From positions 1 to 8,736 of the forward strand of contig CAYGFI010000185.1 in the NCBI GenBank assembly GCA_964349045.1: 8,736 bases of DNA, given 5' to 3'. Numbering within the stretch: position 1 is the stretch's first letter; every line of letters starts with the position of its first letter. Under the pieces are notes generated by a model that was given only the letters and a program-made list of their open reading frames with translations, searched no databases and was not told the DNA's origin. Below, piece after piece: positions 6,904 through 8,736 of this stretch. Source of the DNA: JACJXF01 sp964349045 (GTDB lineage Bacteria > Bacteroidota > Bacteroidia > Bacteroidales > GCA-2748055). The position numbers and the translations under genes were made by a program.

Positions 6904-7029
6904 CTATTTACCCAATAAATAATAATTTCCTAAGGAAACATTGGGAGAGATTTGTGATATTTTAACTGGAGCTTCATGTTTAGGGCCTTTCTGATCATAT
7001 AAAGCTCTATTTATTAGCGGTAAGCTCTT
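6904..7029 (-). pseudogene. Possible 41-codon gene remnant
   Basis: Between two stops the minus strand encodes 41 residues ending KISQISPNVSLGNYYLLGK, with a start-less N-terminal part reading SLPLINRALYDQKGPKHEAP. The composition (Pro, Gly, Tyr, charged residues spread evenly) looks more like real protein than random A/T-rich translation, but there is no ATG, GTG or TTG start and I do not recognise the family. It lies downstream of, and on the same strand as, the abortive-infection gene. It may be the last piece of a deleted gene left between that gene and the tRNA, or it may be chance. Confidence 0.15.
6911..6945. repeat. Nested inverted repeat
   Basis: Outer arms CCCAAT (6911-6916) and ATTGGG (6940-6945) enclose inner arms TTTCC (6926-6930) and GGAAA (6934-6938) with a TAA loop. 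A 9-nt A/T stretch on one side and a single C on the other make it lopsided. It could be a protein-binding or recombination site, or an end-of-transcript hairpin for the minus-strand gene at 7067. The rest of the 6899-7066 interval shows nothing else I can support beyond the possible remnant. Confidence 0.4.
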
Positions 7030-7066
7030 TTATCTATCATTTTGTAATAGTGTTTTTATATTGTTT

Positions 7067-7852
7067 TTAAAAGGGCAAATCATCAATATTATTATTTGGG
7101 TCTGGTTTAGGTTTAGGAAATTTTGTTTTGTAATATGAATTTAGAAAAAGTCCAACCGTTGCAACTGTGTTAATCACAAAGTATGTGTAAATTGGGTCGT
7201 TAATTAAATAGTCGTCTGTTGTCTTACCATGAAAGTTTGTCTTTTCACTTCTAAGTTTTTCAATTGATTGATTTATAGCCAAAAGAGAATTACCAATTGT
7301 TTTTATTTCTTTAGGGTGTTCGTCATTTGTCAGATTGAATTCTTTTAAAATTATTGAAGTCAGTTTATAAAGAGTTTCACCTCCGTTTATTTTCTTCCCA
7401 ATTCTGTCGTCTTTTAATATTTCTTTTATAATACTTTCAAGTGCCGAGTTTGCAAGTCCAATTGCTGTGCTTGGGTCTGTGTATATTTGCTTGTATGCTT
7501 TTGTAAAAGTGTCGTAAGCTGTCTTGAAGTCTGATTTTAATTCGTTCTTAAAGGTCGGGATTGAAGGTATAAAATCTGGTGTATCAACACCCAAATCGAT
7601 TGCAATTTTAAGCAGATCAGTTCCTTTCATAGAATGAAGTGTCGAAGGTAAATCAATCTCCTTATTAGACTTTTCAATAATTGAAAAATTCTCCCAATAG
7701 TTATCGTTAAAACCACCAGGTTCATAATTGTCAATATGCCACTTGTTGATATATAAACGAACTTGCATGTATGTTTTGTATTCATTCCAAATTGCTTTCT
7801 CAACTGAGTTTACAAGTTGCATTTGATATTTCGGTGAAACTAAGTCGTCCAT
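7067..7852 (-). CDS. Abortive-infection family protein (Abi_C / HEPN-like) with SSB-like C-terminal tip
   Basis: The 261-residue product resembles abortive-infection family proteins with the Abi_C domain, a HEPN-related all-helical fold found in anti-phage genes. The N-terminal part (about 1-115) is polar and unassigned, containing TDLLKIAIDLGVDTPDF. The C-terminal domain (about 120-240) begins DPSTAIGLANSALESIIKEIL, the usual start of Abi_C. It then carries LRSEKTNFHGK, where R201 and H208 form an R-x6-H pair in the place of the family's RN...HG motif; the Asn after Arg is Ser here. A hydrophobic helix with FLNSYY follows. The last 20 or so residues are a proline-rich linker and the acidic tip NIDDLPF, very like the SSB C-terminal peptide. 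Predicted role: growth-arresting response to phage, possibly RNase-like (inference). I chose ATG 7852 (MDDLVSPKYQ) over an in-frame TTG at 7864. It stands alone with A/T-rich codon use and lies near a tRNA, which suggests horizontal acquisition. Confidence 0.75.
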   Translation of the reverse strand: MDDLVSPKYQMQLVNSVEKAIWNEYKTYMQVRLYINKWHIDNYEPGGFNDNYWENFSIIEKSNKEIDLPSTLHSMKGTDLLKIAIDLGVDTPDFIPSIPTFKNELKSDFKTAYDTFTKAYKQIYTDPSTAIGLANSALESIIKEILKDDRIGKKINGGETLYKLTSIILKEFNLTNDEHPKEIKTIGNSLLAINQSIEKLRSEKTNFHGKTTDDYLINDPIYTYFVINTVATVGLFLNSYYKTKFPKPKPDPNNNIDDLPF

Positions 7853-7905
7853 TTTTTCTATCAATTAATACTTTTCTATTAGTGTGTTTCTGTCGTCATA
7901 TAGTG

Positions 7906-7921
7906 ACCGTTATCAAACGGT
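7906..7921. promoter_or_regulatory. Palindrome upstream of the abortive-infection gene
   Basis: ACCGTT-ATCA-AACGGT is a perfect 6+6 inverted repeat with a 4-nt centre, located 54 nt before the abortive-infection start codon and 120 nt before the small ORF on the other strand. It looks like an operator for a dimeric repressor. No standard TAnnTTTG box was found in the 7853-8041 gap; a TACCGTTTG with one extra base overlaps the palindrome on the minus strand. The regulator itself is not in the window. Confidence 0.35.
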
Positions 7922-8041
7922 AGTTAATCCAGTGCCTACATTTTAAAATTTAATTTTCAAATACTGTTTAATAAATTTAAATGAAATAATTGAAATCAAA
8001 CGCTGATTTTTCAATTTTCATGACATTAAGGGATTTGGACT

Positions 8042-8182
8042 ATGAAAAGAAGATCAACAAATAAGGAAGAACAACAACTATGTCAATATATTAAAGAACA
8101 CATACAAGAATGGGATATTGAGAGACTCAAAGCATTGGTTAAATCAATTATGTCTAAAGAACAAGGAAAAGGAGCAACTTAA
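8042..8182 (+). CDS. Small hypothetical protein, 46 residues
   Basis: The ORF encodes 46 residues, starting MKRRSTNKEEQQLCQYI and ending SKEQGKGAT. Nearly all of residues 8-40 could form one amphipathic, highly charged helix (EEQQLCQYIKEHIQEW, then ERLKALVKSIM), which is not what random A/T-rich DNA gives. An in-frame stop at 8027 fixes ATG 8042 as the only usual start, and AAGGGA sits 10-15 nt upstream. It has no membrane segment or signal peptide and I do not recognise a family. It runs divergently from the abortive-infection gene and convergently to the DUF1566 gene. Possible roles are a DNA-binding or partner protein of the accessory region, but this is guesswork. Confidence 0.4.
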   Translation: MKRRSTNKEEQQLCQYIKEHIQEWDIERLKALVKSIMSKEQGKGAT

Positions 8183-8216
8183 TGTCACTTCTTTTTCCCT
8201 ATAAATTGAAAAATGA

Positions 8217-8736
8217 TTAAAAACTTCGAACTGCATATGCTGATAAAATGTTATCTTTAGACGGGTTGAGAAGAGTGCCAGTGGTGAAGCTCCATGCATA
8301 AGCATTGTTGGTTCCATCTTCGCTAGAACTCCAATATCTGGTATTAAAAAAATAATAGTCACCAATTGCATTTCTATAATAATAAAGTAATTTTAGCTCA
8401 TCTATACTTGGTAAATACCAGTCGCTATAACCTCCATATTCTAAATTGTAGCAATTTATTGCAGCATAGTTTCCTTCTCCTTGACTAGAAACGATTGTGT
8501 TTGTATTTGCATTTCCGGTACCTAATAAAGTTGAAGTTGCTCCTGTTTGGGTAAAACTTCCACTATACCACTTACCCCCAGCTCCGTCGCCAAGAATTAA
8601 ACCATGTGTTATATTTGCATCGTATCCAGGATCGTTAGGTTGTAATATATATGCGAGTTTCCCTCCTTGATATGACTGACCAATTGCAAGAGTTGTAAAA
8701 CTTATTTCATTTCCATAAGCAGTCCCAGCTGCATTA
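8217..8736 (-). CDS. DUF1566 (Lcl C-terminal-type) domain protein, 3' part
   Basis: The minus-strand frame is open from the window edge (first full codon at 8735) to the TAA at 8217, giving the last 172 residues of a larger protein; the start lies outside. The sequence is a full DUF1566/Lcl-type domain: GGKLAYILQPNDPGYDANITHG (about 24-45) near the front, LGTGNANTNTIV (about 71-82), NYAAINCY (about 89-96), GGYSDWYLPSIDELKLLY (about 101-118), YWSSSE (about 134-139), AYAWSF (about 145-150) and the terminal AYAVRSF. Such domains occur at the C-terminus of secreted or surface-exposed proteins, often after repeats, and resemble the lectin-like receptor-binding folds of variable proteins. The fragment contains no in-frame start long enough to be found by ATG-based calling. 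Function of the full protein is unknown. Confidence 0.85.
   Translation of the reverse strand, partial: NAAGTAYGNEISFTTLAIGQSYQGGKLAYILQPNDPGYDANITHGLILGDGAGGKWYSGSFTQTGATSTLLGTGNANTNTIVSSQGEGNYAAINCYNLEYGGYSDWYLPSIDELKLLYYYRNAIGDYYFFNTRYWSSSEDGTNNAYAWSFTTGTLLNPSKDNILSAYAVRSF

Noticed and set aside
6776..6938. TTTCCTAA shared by the tRNA anticodon loop and 6926-6933 as an integrase core site
   Set aside because: Eight matching bases in A/T-rich DNA are too few; flanks do not match, and the copy is too close to delimit an element.
7853..7864. TTG start for the abortive-infection gene at 7864
   Set aside because: It adds only four residues and an ATG at 7852 is available.
8182..8220. 12-codon ORF overlapping the end of the 46-residue ORF (TAATG)
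   Set aside because: Too short to support, and it runs into the convergent DUF1566 gene.
1..8736. CRISPR array, insertion sequence or integrase gene
   Set aside because: No regularly spaced repeats, transposase or recombinase sequence was seen on either strand.

Overview
The window looks like chromosomal DNA from a member of the Bacteroidota (Bacteroidetes). Three observations support this. Start codons lack Shine-Dalgarno sequences and have A/T-rich leaders. At least three intergenic spots carry the Bacteroidota sigma-70 type -7 box (TAnnTTTG), two of them with a TTG 18 nt upstream. The last gene is of a kind (DUF1566/Lcl-type surface domain) common in that phylum. No species can be named from the sequence alone.

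Left part (1-6498) is core-like. On the plus strand are elongation factor P and a GAF-like/PPM (SpoIIE/RsbU-type) serine phosphatase. The phosphatase converges, with a 14-bp overlap, on a minus-strand cluster. In transcription order that cluster reads: CvpA-family membrane protein (5959-6498), a 212-bp gap with a promoter and structured leader, tyrosyl-tRNA synthetase tyrS, a Wzz-type chain-length/polysaccharide co-polymerase protein, and an O-antigen ligase/polymerase-type membrane protein. The last three are closely spaced (22 and 53 nt) and probably co-transcribed, so a translation enzyme sits at the head of a surface-polysaccharide operon. The tyrS leader holds two exact inverted repeats built on the word CTCATG/CATGAG. 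One of them buries the tyrS start codon in a 9-bp stem, making it a candidate cis-regulatory RNA.

Middle (6499-6900): a clear promoter, a 14-bp tandem duplication, a tRNA-Arg (anticodon CCT) and a rho-independent terminator. Just beyond lies an 11-bp tandem repeat (TACTGAAACAT twice), a plausible trace of integration at the tRNA 3' side.

Right part (6900-8736) appears A/T-richer and accessory. It holds a possible gene remnant, an abortive-infection family protein (Abi_C/HEPN-like), a palindrome upstream of it, a 46-residue ORF on the plus strand, and the 3' end of a DUF1566-type surface protein cut by the window edge. The abortive-infection protein ends in IDDLPF, nearly identical to the C-terminal tip of bacterial single-stranded DNA-binding protein (SSB), after a proline-rich linker. 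That tail and the tyrS leader are the two observations I rate highest.
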